64,000 nucleotides of DNA from an uncultured Clostridia bacterium (lineage in GTDB: Bacteria; Bacillota; Clostridia; Oscillospirales; Ruminococcaceae), in the NCBI GenBank assembly GCA_946567425.1, contig CAMNXF010000005.1, positions 62,001 through 126,000 on the forward strand, written 5' to 3'. This document shows positions 14,426 to 21,960 of the stretch, piece by piece (the first letter of the stretch is position 1; the number at the start of each line of letters is the position of its first letter). The notes under the pieces are model-generated. The model searched no databases. It was not told the origin of the DNA and saw only the letters and a list, made by a program, of their open reading frames with translations. A program made the translations under genes and the position numbers.

Positions 14426-14523
14426 TGCTTGGATTTCTTCAAGTATTGTGTATCATAGCGATCGTTTGTTTTATCGGCTCGGTCATATTCGGCATTGTCT
14501 TCAAAGGTCGCGGAGGTAAGTAA
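14425..14523 (+). CDS. pVII/pIX-like minor coat protein (32 residues)
   Basis: MLGFLQVLCIIAIVCFIGSV then IFGIVFKGRGGK: a single membrane segment with a basic tail, the size of M13 pVII and pIX (33 and 32). GAGGTGGTGGAG precedes the ATG. Overlaps the preceding and following genes by one base each (TAATG). Confidence 0.65.
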   Translation: MLGFLQVLCIIAIVCFIGSVIFGIVFKGRGGK

Positions 14524-14789
14524 TGAGTATAACAGATATGGCGTGTTACATAACGGTCGGCGAAGCTGCCGAGGATATGCGCAGCTTTGAGGAGCTGGAG
14601 CAGGCAATGTATCAATCTTTTAATGATCTGGCGGACGGTTTCTTCTCCAACGTTGCTGAGAACATAACCGAAACGCTTCGGCTCGCCGCTGAAAATCCGT
14701 TGTGTATAGCGTTTGTGTCCTGTCTGTTCGTTGTTCTTGCGTTTCATCTTGTACCCTCGTTTATCGGGATATTCAGGGGGAGGGGGTGA
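14523..14789 (+). CDS. Inovirus coat-like membrane protein (88 residues)
   Basis: Acidic, helical N-terminus (residues 1-60, EAAEDMRSFEELEQAMYQSF), one membrane span (PLCIAFVSCLFVVLAFHLVP, about 60-79), then FIGIFRGRG. This acidic-span-basic layout is that of filamentous phage coat proteins. It could be a minor or the major coat protein. Confidence 0.65.
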   Translation: MSITDMACYITVGEAAEDMRSFEELEQAMYQSFNDLADGFFSNVAENITETLRLAAENPLCIAFVSCLFVVLAFHLVPSFIGIFRGRG

Positions 14790-14793
14790 TATT

Positions 14794-15039
14794 ATGTTAA
14801 ATCCCTTGGCATTAGCCGCCAGCTCGGGCGGCGATCAGATCATGTTACCGGGAGGAGGTGATAGTATGTGGAAAACAATAACAAGCGGCGTAGGTGACTT
14901 TATAACGGGAGTATTCACGCCTGTTATGAACGCTGTTGCCGAAAGTGAAATCGCGTTGGCGTTCTTGTCCGTATCGTTCTTTTTCCTTGCGATCCGCGGT
15001 GTTCGCCGCACTGTCGGCGCTTTCGGTCGCGGCAGATAA
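14794..15039 (+). CDS. Putative major coat protein (two in-frame starts)
   Basis: Two starts share a frame. The ATG at 14794 (after AGGGGGTGATATT) gives 81 residues; the ATG at 14866 has the best binding site in the operon, GGGAGGAGGTGATAGT, and gives 57. The 57-residue product has an amphipathic N-terminus (MWKTITSGVGDFITGVF), a membrane span (ALAFLSVSFFFLAI) and a basic tail (RGVRRTVGAFGRGR), like M13 pVIII. A strong terminator follows directly. Confidence 0.65.
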   Translation: MLNPLALAASSGGDQIMLPGGGDSMWKTITSGVGDFITGVFTPVMNAVAESEIALAFLSVSFFFLAIRGVRRTVGAFGRGR

Positions 15040-15043
15040 TGAA

Positions 15044-15147
15044 CCACGTCGGGAGACGTTGTGGCGGCATTTCGGTAGATTTGCCGCCATTATTTGTTTG
15101 TTTTGTATATATTGCCTTGTTCATCACTGCCCGATCGGCAAGGCAAT
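15044..15147 (+). terminator. Central terminator and hairpins after the coat gene
   Basis: Three hairpins follow the coat stop: CCACGTC-GGGA-GACGTTGTGG (15044-15064); GGCGGCA/TGCCGCC (15063-15088) followed by ATTATTTGTTTGTTTT, a rho-independent terminator; and ATTGCCTTG/CAAGGCAAT (15111-15147). In M13 the only strong terminator lies at this same place, between gene VIII and gene III, and keeps coat transcripts abundant. Confidence 0.8.
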
Positions 15148-15182
15148 GTATACAAATTGCACAAAAAAACGGAGGTTTTATT

Positions 15183-17006
15183 ATGTTCAAGCATTTTCGT
15201 GTTGTTCTGCGGATAACTCCGCGCGATATAGGCAGGGCTTTCAAAGCTGCCGGACGGTTTCTCTTGCGCATTCTTCCTGCGCTTGTGTTCTTCTCATCTT
15301 TGATGTTTACATATTCCGCGCCTGTTTATGCTTCGACTTCTGGGGGATTGGTTGAGACTAAGCCTACTGTAGGCACTTTGGTTAAAAGTCAGCAGTATTC
15401 TTATAAACTTTATAAGGATTTATTTAATGATTTTGTTGATGCTATAGATCAAAATAGTCGACGTTTACAAAAGATTTCTTTTTTGAACCGTATGTATTAT
15501 TTTTCTCTTATGCTCGATAATTCTTTGAATTGTTCCAGTGATATTTCATCGGGCAATACTTTCACCAATGATTATTTGTGGTTTTATTTTGACTTTTATA
15601 TGTCTCATGTTAATTGGTCGGATAATTCTTCTATTGCATTTTTTACTGTAGCAAATGATGATGGCATTATAACTGATGTTGATGATTTAAAATTTGATAT
15701 AGAAAAGCTTTCTTTTTTCCCTTCAAATTGGAATGGTCGTCTTATTCATTGGACGCTTTCCGATCCGCCAGAGTATTTTAGCGATTTTAAGAATTTTTTT
15801 AATTATCTTTATAATGTTTATATTACTGAGGGTTCGCTTTCTCCGGGTGAGCTTACGGGAATTGCTGACCCTATTTTTTCAGCTTCTGATTTCAAAGACC
15901 ATATTAAAACCACCAACGCATGGTACTATCCCAAGAACACAACAGACCGCATATCATACCGCACCGACGAGTTTTACAAAACAAGCTCGGGTCGCGGACT
16001 TAACGGCGATCTGACCTTGTACACACTTGACGGCGGTTTCTGTAATGCGGGTTTAGGCTACGATCGCGAGGTCTGGCTGTGCCCGTTTTATACGAACGGA
16101 ACGGATACATATTACGGACAAGAGCAGATACATATTTATCTTGAATTGAGCACAGATGATGACGGAAATTCCTGTACGTTCGTAAAATTCGATATGTACA
16201 ATGTTTTTAACAACCCGTCCGAGCCGCAGCTTATGGGCAATTATACCTTTACTAATTTGTATTCTCCGTCTTTTTTGTTAATACAGTTTGATTATGGAAA
16301 TTGTGAAATTTATTCTTATACTTCGCGTTCAGATTTTCTATCTCGTAAAAACGGCTCTCTTTCAAAAGGTTATTTCAATTTTTCTTATGATCTATATAGC
16401 GTTACTAACGCTCAAAAGTCATATCGTTATGATAGTTCTCAAAAGTATGTTCATTTTTTCTGGAACACTTGGGAAAGTCACGATGGATTTTGCAGTTACG
16501 GTGCACTTGAAGATATAGGCTACATTTTCAGCAATAAAATGATCGAGTTCAATTACTCTATCGATGTTCCACAGATCCCGAACAATTACTACATCACGGT
16601 AAGCGGCGATACGATCTATGACTACAGCATAACGAATCCCGAGACGGGGCAAAAGGACACTATCCGGAACTTCATAACCAACAATTACACGTTCACGACC
16701 AACAATAACGGCGATACAAACATAGACAACGGTAATCATAACACCAGTATAGCCGGCAGCGGAAACGGCGGTAACGGCGACGTAAACGTAAACGTGACCG
16801 TAAATAACAATATCGGCGGCGGTGGCGGCAGCTATGATATGCCCGACACCAGCTTCTTTGACGATTACCTTGACGACGCATTGAAAGAAAGTTCGGGTAT
16901 CCGTAAGTTTATAGCGGATTTCTTTGACAGTATGCCGGGTCAGATCACCAAGCTGATATGTATCGGCTTGGTACTCGCGATCCTGTGCCGATTGATAGGA
17001 CGGTGA
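15183..17006 (+). CDS. pIII-like adsorption protein
   Basis: 607 residues from the ATG at 15183 (ACGGAGG, 7 bases upstream). Signal peptide: basic start, RFLLRILPALVFFSSLMF core, likely cleavage after VYA near residue 45. Long aromatic- and Asn-rich middle. Gly/Asn linkers near 515-550 (AGSGNGGNGDVNVNVTVNNN, then NIGGGGGSY). C-terminal anchor ITKLICIGLVLAILCRLIGR. This is the layout of the receptor-binding tip protein of filamentous phages. Base composition switches sharply inside the gene. Confidence 0.8.
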   Translation: MFKHFRVVLRITPRDIGRAFKAAGRFLLRILPALVFFSSLMFTYSAPVYASTSGGLVETKPTVGTLVKSQQYSYKLYKDLFNDFVDAIDQNSRRLQKISFLNRMYYFSLMLDNSLNCSSDISSGNTFTNDYLWFYFDFYMSHVNWSDNSSIAFFTVANDDGIITDVDDLKFDIEKLSFFPSNWNGRLIHWTLSDPPEYFSDFKNFFNYLYNVYITEGSLSPGELTGIADPIFSASDFKDHIKTTNAWYYPKNTTDRISYRTDEFYKTSSGRGLNGDLTLYTLDGGFCNAGLGYDREVWLCPFYTNGTDTYYGQEQIHIYLELSTDDDGNSCTFVKFDMYNVFNNPSEPQLMGNYTFTNLYSPSFLLIQFDYGNCEIYSYTSRSDFLSRKNGSLSKGYFNFSYDLYSVTNAQKSYRYDSSQKYVHFFWNTWESHDGFCSYGALEDIGYIFSNKMIEFNYSIDVPQIPNNYYITVSGDTIYDYSITNPETGQKDTIRNFITNNYTFTTNNNGDTNIDNGNHNTSIAGSGNGGNGDVNVNVTVNNNIGGGGGSYDMPDTSFFDDYLDDALKESSGIRKFIADFFDSMPGQITKLICIGLVLAILCRLIGR

Positions 17007-17011
17007 TATTT

Positions 17012-17224
17012 ATGCCCTCGATTTTCCCCGATCTTCCCGTTAAGATACATTTTGACCTGTCGGCTTTTACTTCGATCTCCGCTTGGCTTTTCGAAGTCGG
17101 AAAGTACATTTTTGAGCTTTTGCATTTTGATTTCTTCGGCTATACTCTGAACGGCTGGGCTATCTTGATAGGCGTAGCGATCGTTCTTATGGTAGTAAAC
17201 TTTATAGCTCGTATTTTACAGTGA
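17012..17224 (+). CDS. pVI-like minor coat protein
   Basis: 70 residues from the ATG at 17012 (ACGGTGATATTT upstream). Two hydrophobic segments (SISAWLFEVGKYIFELLHF and GWAILIGVAIVLMVVNFIA). Directly after the pIII-like gene, as gene VI in M13. Assigned by size, membrane content and place. Confidence 0.6.
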   Translation: MPSIFPDLPVKIHFDLSAFTSISAWLFEVGKYIFELLHFDFFGYTLNGWAILIGVAIVLMVVNFIARILQ

Positions 17225-17233
17225 GGTGATATT

Positions 17234-17686
17234 ATGTCTGATTTTATTGATAACAGCGCGGTTTCGGAAAGTTCTCCGATCGCAGATACTTCCCCCGGAG
17301 ATGTTTCTTTTCCCGTTGATGATCCAAGCCCTTTTCCCGAAGCCGCTGATAGTGCGGTCTCCGAGGTTACTCCCGGTAACACTCGCGCTGATGAAACGCC
17401 AAGCGCCGAGAGCGAGCCTGTAACATCAAGCCTTCCGACGCTTACGGAGCGCGGCGAATTGCGTATAGTTATAATCAGCCCGGACGGTACAATGACGTAT
17501 TATGACGAGGGCGGCAATCTGACCGCCGAGGTTGCGGACACTGCCTACAGCCTGTGGCTCTCGGAGAATGCCGCATTAGAAAAGCCGTTCGCAAATTATT
17601 CGGTTTCAGAAGCTCTGCTGCTGTTTATAGCTATCGGGTCTGTCATAGGTCTGATAAGTAAGGTGTTTAAAAGGAGGAAGTTATAA
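17234..17686 (+). CDS. Phage protein with disordered N-terminus and C-terminal membrane anchor
   Basis: 150 residues. Residues 1-70 are Ser/Pro/Asp/Glu-rich and probably disordered, with the near-repeat SPIADTSPGDVSFPVDDPSP. A short beta-rich domain follows (LRIVIISPDGTMTYYDEGGN), then a membrane span (ALLLFIAIGSVIGLI) and basic tail (SKVFKRRKL). A virion or assembly protein is likely; no family recognised. Confidence 0.55.
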   Translation: MSDFIDNSAVSESSPIADTSPGDVSFPVDDPSPFPEAADSAVSEVTPGNTRADETPSAESEPVTSSLPTLTERGELRIVIISPDGTMTYYDEGGNLTAEVADTAYSLWLSENAALEKPFANYSVSEALLLFIAIGSVIGLISKVFKRRKL

Positions 17687-17847
17687 TGGAGCTGTTCAAG
17701 CTGTTCGGCAATATCTATTTTGGCGATTTGCAAAATGTTGTGGAGTTCCTGTGCGGCAGCGCTCCGATGTGGCTTTTGACGGTGTTCGCCGTGAATTGCC
17801 TGTTTGCGATCTTCAAGGATATATCAAGTTTAGGGGGTAAGCGGTAA
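17686..17847 (+). CDS. Phage small membrane protein (53 residues)
   Basis: MELFKLFGNIYFGDLQNVVE followed by the span MWLLTVFAVNCLFAIF and a basic end. AAAAGGAGG precedes the ATG, which overlaps the previous stop by one base. Probably a minor virion component. Confidence 0.6.
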   Translation: MELFKLFGNIYFGDLQNVVEFLCGSAPMWLLTVFAVNCLFAIFKDISSLGGKR

Positions 17848-17969
17848 TGTTTGTTCATCTGGAGAATTTGCGCGATCTGCTGTTCTGGTCGTCGGGCTGG
17901 CTGCCGTTCGTGCTGTTTCTGTACATTCTCGACGGTATTATGCGCTTGTTCAGAAAGGACGGTAAGTAA
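17847..17969 (+). CDS. Phage small membrane protein (40 residues)
   Basis: MFVHLENLRDLLFWSSGWLP then FVLFLYILDGIMRLFRKDGK: single span and basic tail, the standard inovirus minor coat pattern. Starts and ends in TAATG overlaps. Preceded by TAGGGGGTAAGC. Confidence 0.6.
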   Translation: MFVHLENLRDLLFWSSGWLPFVLFLYILDGIMRLFRKDGK

Positions 17970-18781
17970 TGTTAAGACCTATCTTTTGCGCGTTGAAATG
18001 CGCTACGTTGTTCTGGTTCTATGTCTTTAAAGACCTCGCCAAATACATACAGCGTAAAGGCTGGCACGACTTCAATTATTGGGGGCTGCATTTGTTCCAA
18101 GGCAAGTTCGGCAGCGGTAAAACTATCTCAATGGTTCGCCGTGCTTATAACATCTGCAAAACACATCACGGCGTAACTATTCTTACAAACCTTACTCTTA
18201 CGGGCTTTCCAAAGGACACAAAGATCATTAAGCTCGTCAATTCCGAGCAGATCAGAGAGCTCCCGGATAAGTCTATCGTGCTTATAGACGAGATCGGCAC
18301 GATCTTCAATTCCCGTGATTTCGCAAGCTCTAAGAAGTCCGTGCCTAAGCCAGTATATCAAGTGATATTGCAGTGCCGACACCGCCGTGTAATGCTCTTG
18401 GGCAGTGTTCAGCGCTGGAATTTGCTTGATAAGCAGCTCCGCGATATAGCCGACAGCGTGACCGAGTGCCACAGCTTCTTCGGCGATCCGTTCAGCAGAT
18501 ACACGACGTGCGCAGAGTACGACGCGCAGCAGTATGATAAATGGTTCACTAATCCGCTGTTGCCTATACGCCAGATCGGCTATTACGGATATGTCCAGAC
18601 GGACGAGCTGCGGAGCAAATATGATACTATGGAAATGGTCGAAGGTATGCTCGACGCAGAATATATTCCGGACAGTGAGATCCTCGCCAACCGAGCCGGA
18701 GCGGACTTTAATCCCGATCCCGTCCTCGGCACGGATAAAAAGGGTAAAAAAGCTATGGGAAAGGTGGTTCGTAAGCTGTGA
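17969..18781 (+). CDS. Zot/pI-family phage assembly ATPase
   Basis: 270 residues. P-loop GKFGSGKT near residue 50, Walker B SIVLIDEIGTIF near 105, and QCRHRRVMLLGSVQRW, all diagnostic of Zot-domain (M13 gpI) proteins. gpI powers extrusion of the filament through the cell envelope. There is a hydrophobic stretch near residues 10-22 but no obvious span at the C-terminus, so membrane topology differs from M13 gpI. Its TGA overlaps the GTG of the next gene. Confidence 0.9.
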   Translation: MLRPIFCALKCATLFWFYVFKDLAKYIQRKGWHDFNYWGLHLFQGKFGSGKTISMVRRAYNICKTHHGVTILTNLTLTGFPKDTKIIKLVNSEQIRELPDKSIVLIDEIGTIFNSRDFASSKKSVPKPVYQVILQCRHRRVMLLGSVQRWNLLDKQLRDIADSVTECHSFFGDPFSRYTTCAEYDAQQYDKWFTNPLLPIRQIGYYGYVQTDELRSKYDTMEMVEGMLDAEYIPDSEILANRAGADFNPDPVLGTDKKGKKAMGKVVRKL

Positions 18782-20106
18782 TAACCTGTAAAGTAAGCGA
18801 CTATTTGACAATATCGCTTTTGCCCGGAGACGTAGATATAACAGTCGACGCTCTTCTCCAAAAGGGGCTTGAAGCGCTTTATCTTGACGAGCTTTGGGCA
18901 AAGGAGCTTTTTGTCTGTAAGTGTCAAAGTCAGTATTTTTCCGCGATATACCGTTTCGGAGATATTCAAATCAAGCTGCCCTACGATCATAATTATAAGC
19001 GTAACGGCATTTGTTTTGAGTTCTCGGGTCAAGGCTTGGATTATTATAGGGAATTTCTTCGGCGTGACCGCATAGGCGTTGATTTGCGCAACGTCTCCGC
19101 ACGTTTTGTTGCTTTGACAAAAGTCGGTTTCAAGACCACATCAAGCCGTTTTGATGTTGCTTTCGACGAGATCATCAAGAAGGGCGAGCTTGTAGAACCT
19201 TGCCTTGATCTGGATCGGATCACTGAGACACTCGGTCGGCGCGCTTTTGTTTCAAAGTTCCGTAAGTCTGACGGTGTTCCCGGCAGCGGCGAGATCAAGC
19301 CGTTTTTCAATGAGCTTGACAAATCACAGAAGTTTGATGAAGCATTACCGTACAGGTTCATCACGTCGACCGACTTGTGTACGGGTCTTGTCGGTAAGAC
19401 TATCGAGCTCGGCAAGCGTAAAGGAAACAGCTTTGTCCGCTTTTATGATAAGCTGGTCGAGCAGTCTGCAAAGGGCTTTGAAGTGCCCGAGAATTACGTC
19501 TCTTGGGTTCGTTTTGAAATGGAGTTCAAGAAAACCAACGCTTCATCTGTCTTTCTACTGTACGCAATGTCTAAGGACGATAAGGAGTTTGTACGGAAAA
19601 TGCGCGGCGAAGCATACAATCTTATCCGCTTTGTAGATCTGGATCACAGCCGCCGCTATAATTGCAGTGTGTGTAAATGGTGGCTTGACTTTCTGGATCA
19701 CGCTGCCGTGTACGTTCTTCCTGTAAACCGTCCTAAGTATAATAAGTACGTCCGCGCTCTGGCAGCCCAGAAACGTCAGAACGCTTCAAGCCTTTCAACG
19801 TTGGTTATGTGCCGCCCCGGTAATCTTAAGTCCATACTTCTTGAGGGAGCCAAGAAGTCAAGCAAGACTGCCCAAGCCATAGCAGCGGACTTTGAAGCGG
19901 TGCGGTACTTGTCGCCCGAGGAGTTCGATCGGGTGTATGAAGAGAATACAAAGGAGCTCACGGGTCTTGAATATTGGCAACAGTTCCTACACCTTAAAAA
20001 CTCCACTCTTGAGGAGTTTGAAGCGTTCCTTGATAAAGCCTTTGACGATCTTTGTAATAACGTTCTCGGCGCTCTCGGCATTGATAATGTTCAGCACGTA
20101 CACTGA
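18778..20106 (+). CDS. Rolling-circle replication initiator, Rep_trans family
   Basis: 442 residues from the GTG overlapping the Zot stop. KVGFKTTSSRFDVAFDE near 115, then TIELGKRKGNSFVRFYDKLVEQ and WVRFEMEFKK near 200-245, are the conserved blocks of Rep_trans proteins; the YDK tyrosine is a candidate for the DNA-linking residue. It would nick the double-strand origin of the circular phage genome; the nick site is not evident. C-terminal 150 residues are helical with no known domain. Confidence 0.88.
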   Translation: MITCKVSDYLTISLLPGDVDITVDALLQKGLEALYLDELWAKELFVCKCQSQYFSAIYRFGDIQIKLPYDHNYKRNGICFEFSGQGLDYYREFLRRDRIGVDLRNVSARFVALTKVGFKTTSSRFDVAFDEIIKKGELVEPCLDLDRITETLGRRAFVSKFRKSDGVPGSGEIKPFFNELDKSQKFDEALPYRFITSTDLCTGLVGKTIELGKRKGNSFVRFYDKLVEQSAKGFEVPENYVSWVRFEMEFKKTNASSVFLLYAMSKDDKEFVRKMRGEAYNLIRFVDLDHSRRYNCSVCKWWLDFLDHAAVYVLPVNRPKYNKYVRALAAQKRQNASSLSTLVMCRPGNLKSILLEGAKKSSKTAQAIAADFEAVRYLSPEEFDRVYEENTKELTGLEYWQQFLHLKNSTLEEFEAFLDKAFDDLCNNVLGALGIDNVQHVH

Positions 20107-20142
20107 AAAAGTGAACAAAAACGGCAGGGGAGAGGGTAAAGA

Positions 20143-20607
20143 GTGATAACATACGAGATACCGCGCCCGTGTTACAAGTGCTTGTGCCGAGTATGCGGTC
20201 AAGCAGGCTGTCCGCATTGGAATAACCTTTATAGAAAGCGCTGTAATGATTGTTGGTATAATCACAAATACCGCCCGATCCTCGATTGCGAGAACTTTTA
20301 CTTCAAATTCTTCAAGCGTTACCGCATTCGGAGAATATGCAGCCGTCCAAAGGTTCGGTACGTCGATAAGACCAACGCCGACGATATCCGGGTAATGCTT
20401 AAGGAGATACTCGAGCTTTTGCATTCCGGATCACCGAGCTCTCCGGTCACGGACGTTAATTGCATAAAAAACAATTGTCTGTGCCTTAAATGTGATTATT
20501 TCGCGCGCTGTGATATCCGTTGTAAGTTGTGTACCGAGTATAAAGGCGAGTCACCGGTGAGAATGTGCGGCGTGAAGTATATGCGAGACCGCGGAAAATT
20601 TTCTTGA
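20143..20607 (+). CDS. Cys-rich phage protein, probable zinc-binding
   Basis: 154 residues from a GTG preceded by GGGGAGAGGGTAAAG. Two Cys clusters: CYKCLCRVCGQAGC...CNDCW (about 9-40) and CIKNNCLCLKCDYFARC, then DIRCKLC (about 107-132), each able to bind metal. Basic (RRICSRPKVRY). No family recognised; last phage gene, and its stop codon lies inside the -35 box of a strong promoter. Confidence 0.6.
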   Translation: MITYEIPRPCYKCLCRVCGQAGCPHWNNLYRKRCNDCWYNHKYRPILDCENFYFKFFKRYRIRRICSRPKVRYVDKTNADDIRVMLKEILELLHSGSPSSPVTDVNCIKNNCLCLKCDYFARCDIRCKLCTEYKGESPVRMCGVKYMRDRGKFS

Positions 20608-20632
20608 CAACAAAAAACAAATGATGTATAAT
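20604..20632 (+). promoter_or_regulatory. Perfect consensus sigma-A promoter at the provirus right end
   Basis: TTGACA, exactly 17 bases, TATAAT. It points rightward, out of the integrated phage. In the circular phage it would read across the join into the early region; in the chromosome it faces the decayed IS110 gene, which is on the other strand. Confidence 0.75.
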
Positions 20633-20655
20633 GTAGTTGTTTGGAAAAAACTTCC

Positions 20656-20695
20656 ACCCAATTGCGTAAAACTTTTATTTTACGCAATTGGGTGA
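20656..20695. repeat. Perfect 17-base inverted repeat
   Basis: CACCCAATTGCGTAAAA, six bases, then its exact reverse complement. On the minus strand it is followed by GAAGTTTTTT, so it may terminate the IS110-type transposase transcript. It falls where the transposase would normally end. It could alternatively be a phage origin or packaging hairpin. Confidence 0.55.
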
Positions 20696-20699
20696 GGAA

Positions 20700-21618
20700 C
20701 TTGTGCACGGTGGCGATCATGTATACTTTGTACGGCTTACCCTCGGGGCGCTTGCGGTCAAGGAATTGGTAAACAGGCTCATTGGCGGGTTGCTTTTGAA
20801 GAATCACCTGCGTGATCTGAAACAAGGTTTTACGCAGCAGTGGAAATCTGCGCTTGGAAATGCTTCGGGAATTAGCGTCGAACTTCCCCGACTGATTAGG
20901 CGGAGGGTCAATACCTGCAATCGCTACGAGCGATTCTGAGTGTTTAAAGCGTCTGACATCTCCAACCTCCGCAATCAGCCGTGAACACATAATACGTCCT
21001 ACGCCATATAAGCTCATAACGGTTTCGTATTCGGAAAGCGCAGACGAAGGCTTGTCCATTTCGGTTCTGATCGCGGCGAGCGTTTCGAGCACAGAATTTA
21101 TATGGGAAAATTTAAGCACGAAATCAACCCATTTTTGTGACCGTCAGATGCATTACAAGCAATTTGTTGTGCTGAGTATACCGCCGATTGAGGATTTTAA
21201 GCATTTTGCGCGTATTCTCGTCGGGTATGTATTCGCGGAGTTCAAGCCATTTACTAAGGGCGTAATTAGCGATTTTAAACGCGTCCCTTTTATCGGTCTT
21301 GACCTTTCGTACACAGTTTGTATCAAAGTCGTTGATAAGTAAAGGATTGACTGCCGAAACAAATATACCGGCGTTATATAGTGCGTTGGCAATTGGTTCA
21401 TAATATGCGCCGGTGTACTCCATGACCGCCCTGGTTTCACCGACAAGGAGCTTCATCTCGCCAGGAAACGCTTCGCATATTCCCTCACGAGCTCCGCTCA
21501 GCGCTTGCCCATCGTGTGAAACCCCAAAGGGTTCTGCCACGACAACTCCAAAGGGCTGCACGATCACAACCATGCTTTTACCTTTGGATACGTCGATACC
21601 TACTGCGTTTATATACAT
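20700..21618 (-). pseudogene. IS110-family transposase, decayed
   Basis: N-terminal RuvC-like part: GIDVSKGKSMVVI, VMEYTGAYYEPI and VKTDKRDAFKIA (the DEDD pattern). C-terminal Transposase_20 part: SLYGVGRIMCSRLIAEVGDV then FKHSESLVAIAGIDPPPNQSG. A frameshift near 21120 and an apparent internal deletion of about 35 codons separate them. The usual Gly-Ser of the KRGS catalytic motif reads KRRF, so the nucleophile is lost. It abuts the phage end. Confidence 0.8.
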
Positions 21619-21860
21619 CTCTCCTATTATAGAATTTGTGATCGGAGTGTTCCACACTTTGCTCATTACCTATTCTGTCTACAGAGTAATGCGAGCGTAT
21701 GGTCGCAGCAAGGTCAACGGTAATAATTGCCATCAATCAAAAGCGACAAGCTCTATCTGCAAAATCGAACTCCGTAATGAAATCATGGATGACAGTCTCG
21801 GAAGCGGGCGTGGTGTCCCAAGAAAAAATTCGTCAGTCCAATCACTGATTTAATTATAGC
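21619..21860 (-). other. Non-coding end of the IS110-type element (possible bridge RNA locus)
   Basis: About 240 bases upstream of the transposase start, without genes. On the minus strand CATTACTCTG and CAGAATAGGTAATG can pair around TAGA with an internal bulge. In IS110-group elements this end encodes the bridge RNA that guides insertion; that assignment here is by position only, and the ends of the element are not defined. Confidence 0.35.
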
Positions 21861-21893
21861 TTAAGTAAAAAGCACGTGTAAACCATAGATGGT

Positions 21894-21922
21894 TTGTTAT
21901 GAATTTACCCGACAAATATATT
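21894..21922 (+). promoter_or_regulatory. Promoter of the tyrosine recombinase gene
   Basis: TTGTTA, 17 bases, TATATT, 38 bases before the ATG at 21961, with AAAGGAGG in between. A small palindrome AAACCAT-AG-ATGGTTT lies at its upstream edge. Confidence 0.5.
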
Positions 21923-21960
21923 ATAGTAGAAAAGTTTAACGGAATTTAAAGGAGGCAAAT

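Larger units (their letters stand above)
9883..20640. mobile_element. Inovirus (filamentous phage) provirus, core 10984-20607
   Basis: Identified from the combination of a Zot/pI ATPase, a Rep_trans replication initiator, several 32-90 residue single-span membrane proteins, and a 607-residue pIII-like adhesin with signal peptide, Gly-rich linkers and C-terminal anchor. All lie on one strand with TAATG overlaps, behind a divergent XRE repressor. There is no secretin gene, as expected in a monoderm host. The left edge is uncertain (repressor cluster to about 9883, or only to 10722). The right edge is at or after 20607, where an IS110-type element begins. No att direct repeat was found. Confidence 0.85.

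Noticed and set aside
20496-21119. Full 207-residue minus-strand frame as an intact protein
   Set aside because: It is the C-terminal half of the broken IS110-type transposase read through a palindrome into the antisense of the phage Cys-rich gene.
9000-21900. att direct repeats flanking the provirus
   Set aside because: No shared core longer than a few bases was found by eye between the left candidates (9.1-10.7 kb) and the right end (20.6-21.9 kb).
21900-21945. dif-like site near the Xer recombinase
   Set aside because: Sequences such as ACTTTTCTACTATAATATATT share only scattered bases with known dif sites and lack paired XerC/XerD arms.
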